64,000 bases of DNA from Begonia masoniana (lineage: Eukaryota; Streptophyta; Magnoliopsida; Cucurbitales; Begoniaceae): contig CM039511.1 in NCBI GenBank assembly GCA_022432975.1, positions 17,324,557-17,388,556 of the forward strand. The letters run 5' to 3'. Below the pieces are notes generated by a model. That model had not been told where the DNA came from. It worked only from the letters and a program-made list of their open reading frames with translations, and did no database searches. Below are positions 53,962 through 64,000 of this stretch, piece after piece (positions within the stretch are counted from its first letter, which is position 1; the number at the start of each line of letters is the position of its first letter). The translations under genes were made by a program, and so were the position numbers.

Positions 53962-56900
53962 ATGGTTAGAGGTCAACAGAGAGAGAGCAATGAGGATAGC
54001 AATGCTATTGCTCAGTTGACTGAGTTGGTCATGCGCCAATCTCACCAGATAGAACGACTGATGACAGCTAGGGAAGAACAAGGCAACTCCAGCACTAACG
54101 CAACTCATGATCATGGGGGTGAGCGCTTTCACCGGCTTCGACCCCCGGTGTTTAATGGGTATGTTTCAGATCCTATTCACGCTGAGGAGTGGATCCGAAA
54201 GATTGAAGACATGTTTAAGTATGCAAAGGTTGACGAAGGGGATAAGGTCACCTATGCTGTCTTCCATTTGGAGTTAAGTGCAAGGCATTGGTGGGACTCG
54301 ATCCAGAGCACCGCTAATGCCGAAGCTATGACCTGGGGGATGTTCAAGACTGCCTTCTTTGACAAGTACTTCAATAGGACTGTTCGGGCCAATAAGAAGA
54401 AGGAGTTCATGAATCTACGACAAACTGGCTCTGTGACGGATTATATATGTGAATTTGATGCTTTATCACGGTTTGCTCCCCGTATGATTGAGGATGAGGA
54501 AGATAAGATTTACCAGTTTGTTCAGGGACTGAAGCCAAGTCTGTACATGAAAGTGAAGACTGCCGGGATACATAATGTACCTTATGGTGAAGTGACGGCT
54601 AAGGCCTTGGAGCTAGAAGAGGCAGAGATGACAGCATATGCACAGCGCGAACAGCCAAAGAAACTCATGAAGGACACACAGCCGCCACCACGTCAGAACA
54701 AAGGTTGGCAGCCACGACAGAACAGGGGACCACAGCAACAACAGCATGGAATGAAGAGGCCCCTCGACCAGAATGATGACCAGGGAAAAGGAAAGAGACC
54801 TCTGGCGCCCCTATGCCCTACATGTCAGAGGAACCACCCTGGTGAGTGCAAGCTGCTTTCTGGCCGGTGTTTCAGGTGTGATAAGACCGGACACATGGTC
54901 AGAGATTGCCCCATGCCGCCAGACCCGAACCGTGCAAGGGTTGTACCCAGAGTGTATGCGTTGATGGAAGATGAGGGAGCTGTTCAGCATACAGTCATAT
55001 CAGGTACCATCATGATCTGCGGTTTTGCTGCTTATACACTTATTGATACAGGGGCCACACACTCGTTTATATCAACCTTGTTTGTATGCAAACATAGCAT
55101 AGGACCCTCACCAGCTGAAAGGTTATATAGTGTTGTGTTGCCATCAGGGAAGTCCCTACATTCAGAGCAGATTGTTAAGGGTGACGTCGTGTCCTTAGGG
55201 GATAAGAATCTCTATGCGGAATTAATTGTCATTAACATAAAAGGGTATGAAGTGATATTAGGAATGGATTGGTTATTTAGACATCATGCTACGATAAGTT
55301 GTCGATCTGGAATAGTTGATTTTAGACCCCCAAATGATAACCATTATTCCTTCCAAGCTATTCCTAAAATAAGTAAGATACCAATTATATCCTCACTAGA
55401 AATATACCGAATGCTGAGATGTGGTTGTGAGAGCTACCTGGCTAGTGTAATAGATGACCGGGTGAAGAATAAAATTGAGCTTCAGGATATTCCTATAGTC
55501 CGAGAGTTTCCCGAGGCATTCTTAGATGATTTACCGGGTATACCACCCGATAGAGAGATAGAGTTTGTAATTGACACATACCCCGAGGCATCACCTGTAT
55601 CTAAGAATCCTTACCGTATGGCACCTGTTGAGTTGAAAGAATTGAAGGTTCAACTGCAGGAATTGGTTGACAAGGGATTTATTCGCCCCAGCAGTTCTCC
55701 TTGGGGTGCACCAGTCTTATTTGTAAGGAAGAAGGATGGTTCTCTTAGAATGTGCATAGACTATAGGGAACTAAATAAGTTGACAATCAAGAATAGGTAC
55801 CCCTTACCTAGGATTGATGACTTGTTTGACCAATTGCAAGGAGCCAAGGTATTTTCGAAGATAGATCTACGTTCGGGTTATTACCAACTGAAGGTTAAAG
55901 AAGGAGATATACCAAAGACAGCCTTCAGAACCCGCTATGGACATTATGAGTTCTTAGTCATGTCGTTTGGGTTGACAAACGCCCCTGCAGCCTTCATGGA
56001 TTTAATGAACCGTGTGTTTCGTGAGTATTTGGATAAGTTTGTGATTGTGTTCATAGATGATATCTTGATATACTCTCGAACTGTGGCCGACCATGAAGAA
56101 CATTTGAAAGTAGTTTTGACGACATTGAAGGAGCATCAACTTTACGCCAAACTGTCTAAGTGTGAGTTTTGGTTAGATAAGGTTAATTTCCTTGGCCATG
56201 TAGTTTCTGCTAATGGCATATCTGTGGACCCGACCAAAATTCAGGCAGTAAAGGATTGGCCTCAACCTAAGAATGCCAGCGAAGTCCGCAGCTTCCTTGG
56301 ACTGGCAGGCTATTACAGGAAGTTCATCAAGGGATTTTCCATGATAGCTAAACCCCTGACAGGTTTGACAAAGAAGGACATTAAGTATTCTTGGACTGAA
56401 GCCTGTGAAGACAGCTTCCAGACGTTAAAACTGAAGTTAACAACAGCCCCTGTATTGACCCTCCCAACTGAAGAGGGAAAATTTAGTGTTTACTGTGATG
56501 CGTCTAAAGTTGGTTTAGGTTGTGTTTTGATGCAAGAGGGTAAAGTTATAGCGTATGCTTCTAGGCAGCTAAAGAGTTACGAGCAAAATTACCCCACTCA
56601 TGATCTAGAATTAGCTGCTGTTGTTTTCGCCTTGAAGATTTGGAGACACTATTTATATGGACAGCAATGTGAGGTGTTCTCTGACCACAAAAGTCTAAAG
56701 TACCTCTTCACACAGAAGGAATTGAACATGAGACAGAGACGTTGGTTGGAGTTTGTCAAGGATTACGACTTTGAAATCAAGTATCACCCCGGGAAAGCTA
56801 ACTCTGTAGCTGATGCGTTGAGTAGGATGTCAACAACAATGCAGCCCGTGGTTTCAACCATGTCTACACCCTTAAGAACAGAAGTTCAGAAATTTGACTT

Positions 56901-58383
56901 GGAGATAGTTCCAGAGTTATCAGTCTTGCTCGCTGAGTTAACCATTCAACCAACAATTTTGGAAAAGATCAAGGATGCACAACAGAAGGATTCAGTGGAA
57001 AATATCAGCATGATGGATAAGTTGAAGGACACCACCTCCGAGTTCAGTCTCTCAAAGGATGGGATCCTGAGGTTTAGAAATCGGTGGTGCATTCCTAATG
57101 ATGTGGAATTGCGTAAGTTGATCTTGGCTGAGGCGCACTCCTCTTCCTTTTCTGTACATCCTGGCTGCACCAAGATGTACCGAGACCTGAAGTTACAGTA
57201 CTGGTGGCCTAACCTAAAAAGGGATGTTGCTAAGTATGTAGAGTCCTGTTTAGTATGCCAACAAGTCAAGGCCGAGCACCAACGTCCAGGAGGTACTCTT
57301 CAGCCGTTGCCTATTCCCGAATGGAAGTGGGAACATATAGCTATGGATTTTGTTGTAGGACTACCTAAGACGACAAAAGGACATGACTGTATTTGGGTTG
57401 TGGTGGATAGACTGACGAAATCAGCCCATTTCTTACCTGTAAGGACCACCTATACGATGGACCAATTTGCTGATCTTTATGTTCAGGAAATTATTAGGTT
57501 GCATGGAATCCCGGTATCTATTGTTTCTGACCGTGACCCCAGGTTTACCTCTCGATTCTGGAAAAGTTTGCAAGGTACATTAGGTACAAAGTTATCTTTC
57601 AGCACAGCTTTTCACCCACAGACCGATGGCCAATCAGAAAGGACGATTCAAATACTCGAAGATATGTTGAGAGCATGTGTACTTGACTTTCAGACAACTT
57701 GGAGTAGACATTTACCGCTAGTTGAATTCTCCTACAATAACAGTTATCAGTCCACCATCGGTATGGCACCATATGAAGCTCTGTATGGTAGGAAATGTAG
57801 GTCACCTCTTTACTGGGACGAGGTTGGGGAAACAAAACTTCTTGGACCTGATATTTTGCAGCAAATGTCAGATAAGATTGCAACTATTCGGAAAAGAATG
57901 ATGACTGCACAAAGCCGGCAGAAGTGTTATGCAGATCGAAGGAGAAGGGAACTCGAGTTTGCAGTAGGAGATGAAGTATTCTTAAAGGTGTCACCATTTA
58001 AAGGAGTCTTAAGATTTGGCAAGAAGGGAAAACTTAATCCGAGATTTATTGGACCCTTCCCTGTCTTGGCAAAAGTTGGAAGTACAGCTTACAGACTGCA
58101 ACTGCCTCCATCATTGGATAAAGTTCATAATGTCTTCCATGTGTCAATGTTAAGGAAGTGTATGCGTGATCCGATGCAGGTCATCCAGCCATCGGATATT
58201 GGTTTAGAGCCGACACTGGAGTATGAAGAGAAACCAATACAGATTTTGGAATATGCAGTCAAGACTCTGAGAAACAAAGAGATCCCATTGGTGAAAGTTT
58301 TATGGACAAATCACGGCATTGAAGAAGCCACATGGGAAAGACAGCAGGAGATGTTGGACAAATATCCTAAGTTATTTGCTTGA
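53962..58383 (+). CDS. RE6 Gag-Pol polyprotein, intact, 1,473 residues
   Basis: The ATG at 53962 (MVRGQQRES) is chosen because it matches the RE2 ATG and follows the intron-like segment; the frame stays open upstream to a TTG only. Domains: a charged N-terminus; retrotransposon gag domain about residues 65-210 ([28 protein letters not shown]); Gln/Pro-rich basic linker; CX2CX4HX4C knuckle at residues 303-316; aspartic protease with D362-T-G-A; RT with D635 and the FIDD pair D699-D700; RNase H with D846; integrase with zinc-binding C1096-x2-C1099 and D1129, D1190, E1226 (35 residues between the last two); FHVSML-type C-terminal fold and a chromodomain-like tail (EEATWERQ) to the end. No stop or frameshift. 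Gag and Pol are in one frame, so the Gag:Pol ratio must be set by some means not visible here. It makes virus-like particles, copies the RNA and inserts the DNA, by family knowledge. Potentially active. Confidence 0.97.
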   Translation: MVRGQQRESNEDSNAIAQLTELVMRQSHQIERLMTAREEQGNSSTNATHDHGGERFHRLRPPVFNGYVSDPIHAEEWIRKIEDMFKYAKVDEGDKVTYAVFHLELSARHWWDSIQSTANAEAMTWGMFKTAFFDKYFNRTVRANKKKEFMNLRQTGSVTDYICEFDALSRFAPRMIEDEEDKIYQFVQGLKPSLYMKVKTAGIHNVPYGEVTAKALELEEAEMTAYAQREQPKKLMKDTQPPPRQNKGWQPRQNRGPQQQQHGMKRPLDQNDDQGKGKRPLAPLCPTCQRNHPGECKLLSGRCFRCDKTGHMVRDCPMPPDPNRARVVPRVYALMEDEGAVQHTVISGTIMICGFAAYTLIDTGATHSFISTLFVCKHSIGPSPAERLYSVVLPSGKSLHSEQIVKGDVVSLGDKNLYAELIVINIKGYEVILGMDWLFRHHATISCRSGIVDFRPPNDNHYSFQAIPKISKIPIISSLEIYRMLRCGCESYLASVIDDRVKNKIELQDIPIVREFPEAFLDDLPGIPPDREIEFVIDTYPEASPVSKNPYRMAPVELKELKVQLQELVDKGFIRPSSSPWGAPVLFVRKKDGSLRMCIDYRELNKLTIKNRYPLPRIDDLFDQLQGAKVFSKIDLRSGYYQLKVKEGDIPKTAFRTRYGHYEFLVMSFGLTNAPAAFMDLMNRVFREYLDKFVIVFIDDILIYSRTVADHEEHLKVVLTTLKEHQLYAKLSKCEFWLDKVNFLGHVVSANGISVDPTKIQAVKDWPQPKNASEVRSFLGLAGYYRKFIKGFSMIAKPLTGLTKKDIKYSWTEACEDSFQTLKLKLTTAPVLTLPTEEGKFSVYCDASKVGLGCVLMQEGKVIAYASRQLKSYEQNYPTHDLELAAVVFALKIWRHYLYGQQCEVFSDHKSLKYLFTQKELNMRQRRWLEFVKDYDFEIKYHPGKANSVADALSRMSTTMQPVVSTMSTPLRTEVQKFDLEIVPELSVLLAELTIQPTILEKIKDAQQKDSVENISMMDKLKDTTSEFSLSKDGILRFRNRWCIPNDVELRKLILAEAHSSSFSVHPGCTKMYRDLKLQYWWPNLKRDVAKYVESCLVCQQVKAEHQRPGGTLQPLPIPEWKWEHIAMDFVVGLPKTTKGHDCIWVVVDRLTKSAHFLPVRTTYTMDQFADLYVQEIIRLHGIPVSIVSDRDPRFTSRFWKSLQGTLGTKLSFSTAFHPQTDGQSERTIQILEDMLRACVLDFQTTWSRHLPLVEFSYNNSYQSTIGMAPYEALYGRKCRSPLYWDEVGETKLLGPDILQQMSDKIATIRKRMMTAQSRQKCYADRRRRELEFAVGDEVFLKVSPFKGVLRFGKKGKLNPRFIGPFPVLAKVGSTAYRLQLPPSLDKVHNVFHVSMLRKCMRDPMQVIQPSDIGLEPTLEYEEKPIQILEYAVKTLRNKEIPLVKVLWTNHGIEEATWERQQEMLDKYPKLFA

Positions 58384-58385
58384 GC

Positions 58386-58405
58386 AATTTTCGAGGACGA
58401 AAATT
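58386..58405 (+). other. Stem-loop before the RE6 polypurine tract
   Basis: AATTTTCG-AGGA-CGAAAATT, perfect 8-bp stem, two bases after the stop codon. Identical to RE2. Confidence 0.65.
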
Positions 58406-58411
58406 TTGTTT

Positions 58412-58424
58412 AAGAAGGGGTGGA
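58412..58424 (+). other. Polypurine tract, RE6
   Basis: AAGAAGGGGTGGA abutting the 3' LTR. Confidence 0.85.
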
Positions 58425-59070
58425 TGTAACACCCGACATTTCGGCCAGGTGATTTTCTGACCATTTTCATTGTCACCCTCTTATTTAACCGTTATGATTT
58501 AAATTTAATGTTAAGACAAATTTATTACAAGTTGAGTAAAACTAGGTTAGGTGGCAGTTTTGTAATTAGAATCGATGGATTTAGTATAAATAGGAAATGG
58601 AAACCTTAAATCTCATTTATTGCCACTGTAGCCGACATTCCCTCTCGGCGATTTCTTCTCTCCCAAGTTCTTGCTCTCGGCTACCAGAACTTTCCTCTGC
58701 CGACGACCGGTTTCGAGCTTGCTTTTCTCTGCAAATCCACACCCGAGGTATGAAATGGACAATGTAGTCATTCATTAGTAAATAGAGCTCTGTTCTCAGC
58801 TCGGCACTGAGTTCGGATTTTTAGCAGTGGCCGAGCAGTTTGTGATTTTCTTAATCTGAGAGTAGAAATGTCATCCCGAATCAATTCTGAGCATTTTAAG
58901 TAACCAACTCGGATTTAATCAATGGAAAAACCTGTCCACCTAGTTTCGGATTTCAGACTGCAATGTGTCAAACAGAGGAATCGGAATGACTTTAGCTAAT
59001 AGATCCTAGGGTGGTTTATGATTAGGACTACTAGGACTTTGTTTTAACTACTGTAATGTACATGTTTTAG

Positions 59071-59115
59071 GTGAAGAAGTTAAAGAGAGGAAGTTCGGAT
59101 TGCTAAGGAATCCAG
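59071..59115 (+). other. Mini-exon-like segment, RE6 3' LTR (45 nt)
   Basis: Same as 49494-49538. Confidence 0.55.
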
Positions 59116-59392
59116 GTAAGTGAATGTATTAAGATTTCCGGCCACTAGGGCCCTACACCGCAAGGGTATTAGGGAATCACTGAGATGTTAGCTTATTGAC
59201 TATGACTTGTTATTTCCACGATATGAAGAAGTTATGTAAGTAATGTAAAGTTACAGGATGTTCTACTTGTCCTTATGGTATGACTTTTCTCTATGAACCT
59301 CATGTCTATGCATCATGCCCACGTTTATGATTAAGTAGAGAACATGAAAAGTAATGTAACCATGATTAAGTGCAGAACGGGGAAAAGACTAT

Positions 59393-59580
59393 GTTATGTA
59401 TGACTCGCGAATTCTCCCACTAGAGGAGGCCGAGTTAATGATATGTATGACTCGCGAAATCTCCCACTGGTGGAGGCCGAGTAATGATATGTATGACTCG
59501 CGAATCTCCCACTGGTGGAGGCCGAGTAATGATATGTATGGCTCGCGAATTCTCCCACTGGGAGGCCGAGTGATGTATCA
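59393..59580. repeat. 46-bp tandem repeat, RE6 3' LTR
   Basis: Four units, with 1-3 nt length differences from the 5' LTR cluster. Confidence 0.9.
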
Positions 59581-59705
59581 TGATTGCCGCGATAGGCAAA
59601 TGATTATGTATGACGGCCGCGATAGGCAAATGACTATGTACCCCTGTCTTCCTCCTCGTTCCCTGCCTAATACATGTTATGTAAATGATAAAGATGAACA
59701 GAATG

Positions 59706-62700
59706 TGATGGTTTAGTCTTCCGGCTGACGTCATCGGCAGATGCCGAATGTTAGAGTTTGATGGTTTAGTCTTCCGGCTGACGTCATCGGCAGATGCCGA
59801 ATGTTAGAGTTTGATGGTTTAGTCTTCCGGCTGACGTCATCGGCAGATGCCGAATGTTAGAGTTTGATGGTTTAGTCTTCCGGCTGACGTCATCGGCAGA
59901 TGCCGAATGTTAGAGTTTGATGGTTTAGTCTTCCGGCTGACGTCATCGGCAGATGCCGAATGTTAGAGTTTGATGGTTTAGTCTTCCGGCTGACGTCATC
60001 GGCAGATGCCGAATGTTAGAGTTTGATGGTTTAGTCTTCCGGCTGACGTCATCGGCAGATGCCGAATGTTAGAGTTTGATGGTTTAGTCTTCCGGCTGAC
60101 GTCATCGGCAGATGCCGAATGTTAGAGTTTGATGGTTTAGTCTTCCGGCTGACGTCATCGGCAGATGCCGAATGTTAGAGTTTGATGGTTTAGTCTTCGG
60201 CTGACGTCATCGGCAGATGCCGAATGTTAGAGTTTGATGGTTTAGTCTTCCGGCTGACGTCATCGGCAGATGCCGAATGTTAGAGTTTGATGGTTTAGTC
60301 TTCCGGCTGACGTCATCGGCAGATGCCGAAGGTTAATTGTTTGACGGTTTAGTCTTCCGGCTGACGTCATCGGCAGATGCCGAATGTTAGAGTTTGATGG
60401 TTTAGTCTTCCGGCTGACGTCATCGGCAGATGCCGAATGTTAGAGTTTGATGGTTTAGTCTTCCGGCTGACGTCATCGGCAGATGCCGAATGTTAGAGTT
60501 TGATGGTTTAGTCTTCCGGCTGACGTCATCGGCAGATGCCGAATGTTAGAGTTTGATGGTTTAGTCTTCGGCTGACGTCATCGGCAGATGCCGAATGTTA
60601 GAGTTTGATGGTTTAGTCTTCCGGCTGACGTCATCGGCAGATGCCGAATGTTAGAGTTTGATGGTTTAGTCTTCCGGCTGACGTCATCGGCAGATGCCGA
60701 ATGTTAGAGTTTGATGGTTTAGTCTTCCGGCTGACGTCATCGGCAGATGCCGAATGTTAGAGTTTGATGGTTTAGTCTTCCGGCTGACGTCATCGGCAGA
60801 TGCCGAATGTTAGAGTTTGATGGTTTAGTCTTCCGGCTGACGTCATCGGCAGATGCCGAATGTTAGAGTTTGATGGTTTAGTCTTCCGGCTGACGTCATC
60901 GGCAGATGCCGAATGTTAGAGTTTGATGGTTTAGTCTTCCGGCTGACGTCATCGGCAGATGCCGAATGTTAGAGTTTGATGGTTTAGTCTTCCGGCTGAC
61001 GTCATCGGCAGATGCCGAATGTTAGAGTTTGATGGTTTAGTCTTCCGGCTGACGTCATCGGCAGATGCCGAATGTTAGAGTTTGATGGTTTAGTCTTCCG
61101 GCTGACGTCATCGGCAGATGCCGAATGTTAGAGTTTGATGGTTTAGTCTTCCGGCTGACGTCATCGGCAGATGCCGAATGTTAGAGTTTGATGGTTTAGT
61201 CTTCCGGCTGACGTCATCGGCAGATGCCGAATGTTAGAGTTTGATGGTTTAGTCTTCCGGCTGACGTCATCGGCAGATGCCGAATGTTAGAGTTTGATGG
61301 TTTAGTCTTCCGGCTGACGTCATCGGCAGATGCCGAATGTTAGAGTTTGATGGTTTAGTCTTCCGGCTGACGTCATCGGCAGATGCCGAATGTTAGAGTT
61401 TGATGGTTTAGTCTTCCGGCTGACGTCATCGGCAGATGCCGAATGTTAGAGTTTGATGGTTTAGTCTTCCGGCTGACGTCATCGGCAGATGCCGAATGTT
61501 AGAGTTTGATGGTTTAGTCTTCCGGCTGACGTCATCGGCAGATGCCGAATGTTAGAGTTTGATGGTTTAGTCTTCCGGCTGACGTCATCGGCAGATGCCG
61601 AATGTTAGAGTTTGATGGTTTAGTCTTCCGGCTGACGTCATCGGCAGATGCCGAATGTTAGAGTTTGATGGTTTAGTCTTCCGGCTGACGTCATCGGCAG
61701 ATGCCGAATGTTAGAGTTTGATGGTTTAGTCTTCCGGCTGACGTCATCGGCAGATGCCGAATGTTAGAGTTTGATGGTTTAGTCTTCCGGCTGACGTCAT
61801 CGGCAGATGCCGAATGTTAGAGTTTGATGGTTTAGTCTTCGGCTGACGTCATCGGCAGATGCCGAATGTTAGAGTTTGATGGTTTAGTCTTCCGGCTGAC
61901 GTCATCGGCAGATGCCGAATGTTAGAGTTTGATGGTTTAGTCTTCCGGCTGACGTCATCGGCAGATGCCGAATGTTAGAGTTTGATGGTTTAGTCTTCCG
62001 GCTGACGTCATCGGCAGATGCCGAATGTTAGAGTTTGATGGTTTAGTCTTCCGGCTGACGTCATCGGCAGATGCCGAATGTTAGAGTTTGATGGTTTAGT
62101 CTTCCGGCTGACGTCATCGGCAGATGCCGAATGTTAGAGTTTGATGGTTTAGTCTTCCGGCTGACGTCATCGGCAGATGCCGAATGTTAGAGTTTGATGG
62201 TTTAGTCTTCCGGCTGACGTCATCGGCAGATGCCGAATGTTAGAGTTTGATGGTTTAGTCTTCCGGCTGACGTCATCGGCAGATGCCGAATGTTAGAGTT
62301 TGATGGTTTAGTCTTCCGGCTGACGTCATCGGCAGATGCCGAATGTTAGAGTTTGATGGTTTAGTCTTCCGGCTGACGTCATCGGCAGATGCCGAATGTT
62401 AGAGTTTGATGGTTTAGTCTTCCGGCTGACGTCATCGGCAGATGCCGAATGTTAGAGTTTGATGGTTTAGTCTTCCGGCTGACGTCATCGGCAGATGCCG
62501 AATGTTAGAGTTTGATGGTTTAGTCTTCCGGCTGACGTCATCGGCAGATGCCGAATGTTAGAGTTTGATGGTTTAGTCTTCCGGCTGACGTCATCGGCAG
62601 ATGCCGAATGTTAGAGTTTGATGGTTTAGTCTTCCGGCTGACGTCATCGGCAGATGCCGAATGTTAGAGTTTGATGGTTTAGTCTTCCGGCTGACGTCAT

Positions 62701-64000
62701 CGGCAGATGCCGAATGTTAGAGTTTGATGGTTTAGTCTTCCGGCTGACGTCATCGGCAGATGCCGAATGTTAGAGTTTGATGGTTTAGTCTTCCGGCTGA
62801 CGTCATCGGCAGATGCCGAATGTTAGAGTTTGATGGTTTAGTCTTCCGGCTGACGTCATCGGCAGATGCCGAATGTTAGAGTTTGATGGTTTAGTCTTCC
62901 GGCTGACGTCATCGGCAGATGCCGAATGTTAGAGTTTGATGGTTTAGTCTTCCGGCTGACGTCATCGGCAGATGCCGAATGTTAGAGTTTGATGGTTTAG
63001 TCTTCCGGCTGACGTCATCGGCAGATGCCGAATGTTAGAGTTTGATGGTTTAGTCTTCCGGCTGACGTCATCGGCAGATGCCGAATGTTAGAGTTTGATG
63101 GTTTAGTCTTCCGGCTGACGTCATCGGCAGATGCCGAATGTTAGAGTTTGATGGTTTAGTCTTCCGGCTGACGTCATCGGCAGATGCCGAATGTTAGAGT
63201 TTGATGGTTTAGTCTTCCGGCTGACGTCATCGGCAGATGCCGAATGTTAGAGTTTGATGGTTTAGTCTTCCGGCTGACGTCATCGGCAGATGCCGAAGGT
63301 TAATTGTTTGACGGTTTAGTCTTCCGGCTGACGTCATCGGCAGATGCCGAAGGTTAATTGTTTGACGGTTTAGTCTTCCGGCTGACGTCATCGGCAGATG
63401 CCGAAGGTTAATTGTTTGACGGTTTAGTCTTCCGGCTGACGTCATCGGCAGATGCCGAATGTTAGAGTTTGATGGTTTAGTCTTCCGGCTGACGTCATCG
63501 GCAGATGCCGAAGGTTAATTGTTTGACGGTTTAGTCTTCCGGCTGACGTCATCGGCAGATGCCGAATGTTAGAGTTTGATGGTTTAGTCTTCCGGCTGAC
63601 GTCATCGGCAGATGCCGAATGTTAGAGTTTGATGGTTTAGTCTTCCGGCTGACGTCATCGGCAGATGCCGAATGTTAGAGTTTGATGGTTTAGTCTTCCG
63701 GCTGACGTCATCGGCAGATGCCGAATGTTAGAGTTTGATGGTTTAGTCTTCCGGCTGACGTCATCGGCAGATGCCGAATGTTAGAGTTTGATGGTTTAGT
63801 CTTCCGGCTGACGTCATCGGCAGATGCCGAATGTTAGAGTTTGATGGTTTAGTCTTCCGGCTGACGTCATCGGCAGATGCCGAATGTTAGAGTTTGATGG
63901 TTTAGTCTTCGGCTGACGTCATCGGCAGATGCCGAATGTTAGAGTTTGATGGTTTAGTCTTCCGGCTGACGTCATCGGCAGATGCCGAATGTTAGAGTTT
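59706..64000. repeat. 53/54-bp tandem array, RE6 3' LTR (about 81 units in window)
   Basis: Same units as 50171-53263, but more uniform: nearly all are the 53-bp type, with 54-bp types only near 60330, 63297-63425 and 63511. A 52-bp variant lacking one C (CTTCGGCTGAC) occurs near 60197, 60570, 61840 and 63910. Confidence 0.98.

Larger units (their letters stand above)
48847..64000 (+). mobile_element. RE6: Ty3/gypsy (Tekay-like) retrotransposon with intact Gag-Pol and giant LTRs (3' end outside window)
   Basis: 5' LTR 48847-53799, primer-binding site, one uninterrupted gag-pol, polypurine tract, 3' LTR from 58425 to past the window. The upstream flank GGAAG (48842-48846) should recur after the 3' LTR if this is a single insertion. 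LTR non-repeat parts are nearly identical, with a few substitutions and homopolymer differences, so it looks young. Confidence 0.95.
58425..64000 (+). repeat. RE6 3' LTR, incomplete at window end (more than 5,576 bp)
   Basis: Follows the 5' LTR closely to about 59695, then enters the tandem array with a different left border: the stretch ATGGTTTATGATTATGTCCC and neighbours of the 5' LTR (about 50135-50170) are absent. The array is still running at 64000. Confidence 0.95.

Noticed and set aside
50171..64000. Centromeric or subtelomeric satellite
   Set aside because: The array stays inside LTR borders in both LTRs of RE6 and shares its core with other LTRs. It may still seed satellites elsewhere, but nothing here shows it.

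Overview
This is a 64 kb piece of plant nuclear DNA, most likely from a eudicot: it is AT-rich, has plant-type splice signals, and is built almost entirely from nested transposable elements of plant families. I see no intact host gene, rRNA, tRNA or CRISPR. The dominant content is long-LTR Ty3/gypsy retrotransposons whose Pol order (protease, RT, RNase H, integrase, chromodomain-like tail) and LTR length fit the Tekay/Del chromovirus lineage (lineage assigned by recognition, not by a search). Layout from left to right: 1-587 unassigned; 588-1676 a decayed Mutator-like (MULE) transposase; 1677-3729 and 13426-13759 one antisense LTR (LTR-X) split by RE1; RE1 (3730-13420, target-site duplication GTCTC) with a single-frame but broken gag-pol; 14036-14420 and 27164-27800 two halves of one minus-strand gene split by RE2; RE2 (14421-27163, duplication TCAAA), broken, with a 3,420-bp internal tandem duplication; 27800-32960 an AT-rich graveyard with palindromes, LTR-like pieces and a Ty1/copia tail; RE3 (32963-35853), a rearranged gypsy element with an inverted internal block; 35852-36312 a hAT-like end; LTR-Y (36313-36626 and 48273-48846) split by RE4; RE4 (36627-48267, duplication CTTGG), itself split by RE5, a solo LTR (41307-44108, duplication GTTTC); and RE6 (48847 to beyond 64000), the youngest-looking element, with an uninterrupted 1,473-residue Gag-Pol and giant LTRs. 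The layers give an order of events: LTR-X before RE1; the minus-strand gene before RE2; LTR-Y before RE4 and RE6; RE4 before RE5. The most interesting content is in the non-coding parts of these elements. (1) RE6 LTRs carry about 58 (5' LTR) and more than 80 (3' LTR) copies of a 53/54-bp unit holding a perfect TGACGTCA bZIP-type palindrome plus a hairpin; related ATCGGNNGAT hairpin motifs recur in RE2, RE4 and RE5, and RE1 has an analogous hairpin array of unrelated sequence. (2) All LTR families carry a 45-54 nt mini-exon-like segment between a TTTAG-type acceptor and a GTAAGT donor, followed by a conserved box ending in CTACATCAC. (3) A 60-65 nt intron-like segment lies between primer-binding site and gag in every element where this part can be seen. 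(4) A stem-loop just before the polypurine tract is kept in five elements, with a symmetric extra base pair in two. Together these suggest a structured, perhaps spliced, leader and a conserved 3' stem-loop shared across diverged retrotransposon families. Caveats: boundaries rest on reading terminal TG/CA, duplications, primer-binding sites and polypurine tracts by eye; no alignment or database search was run; and part of RE2 looks like uncorrected long-read assembly.
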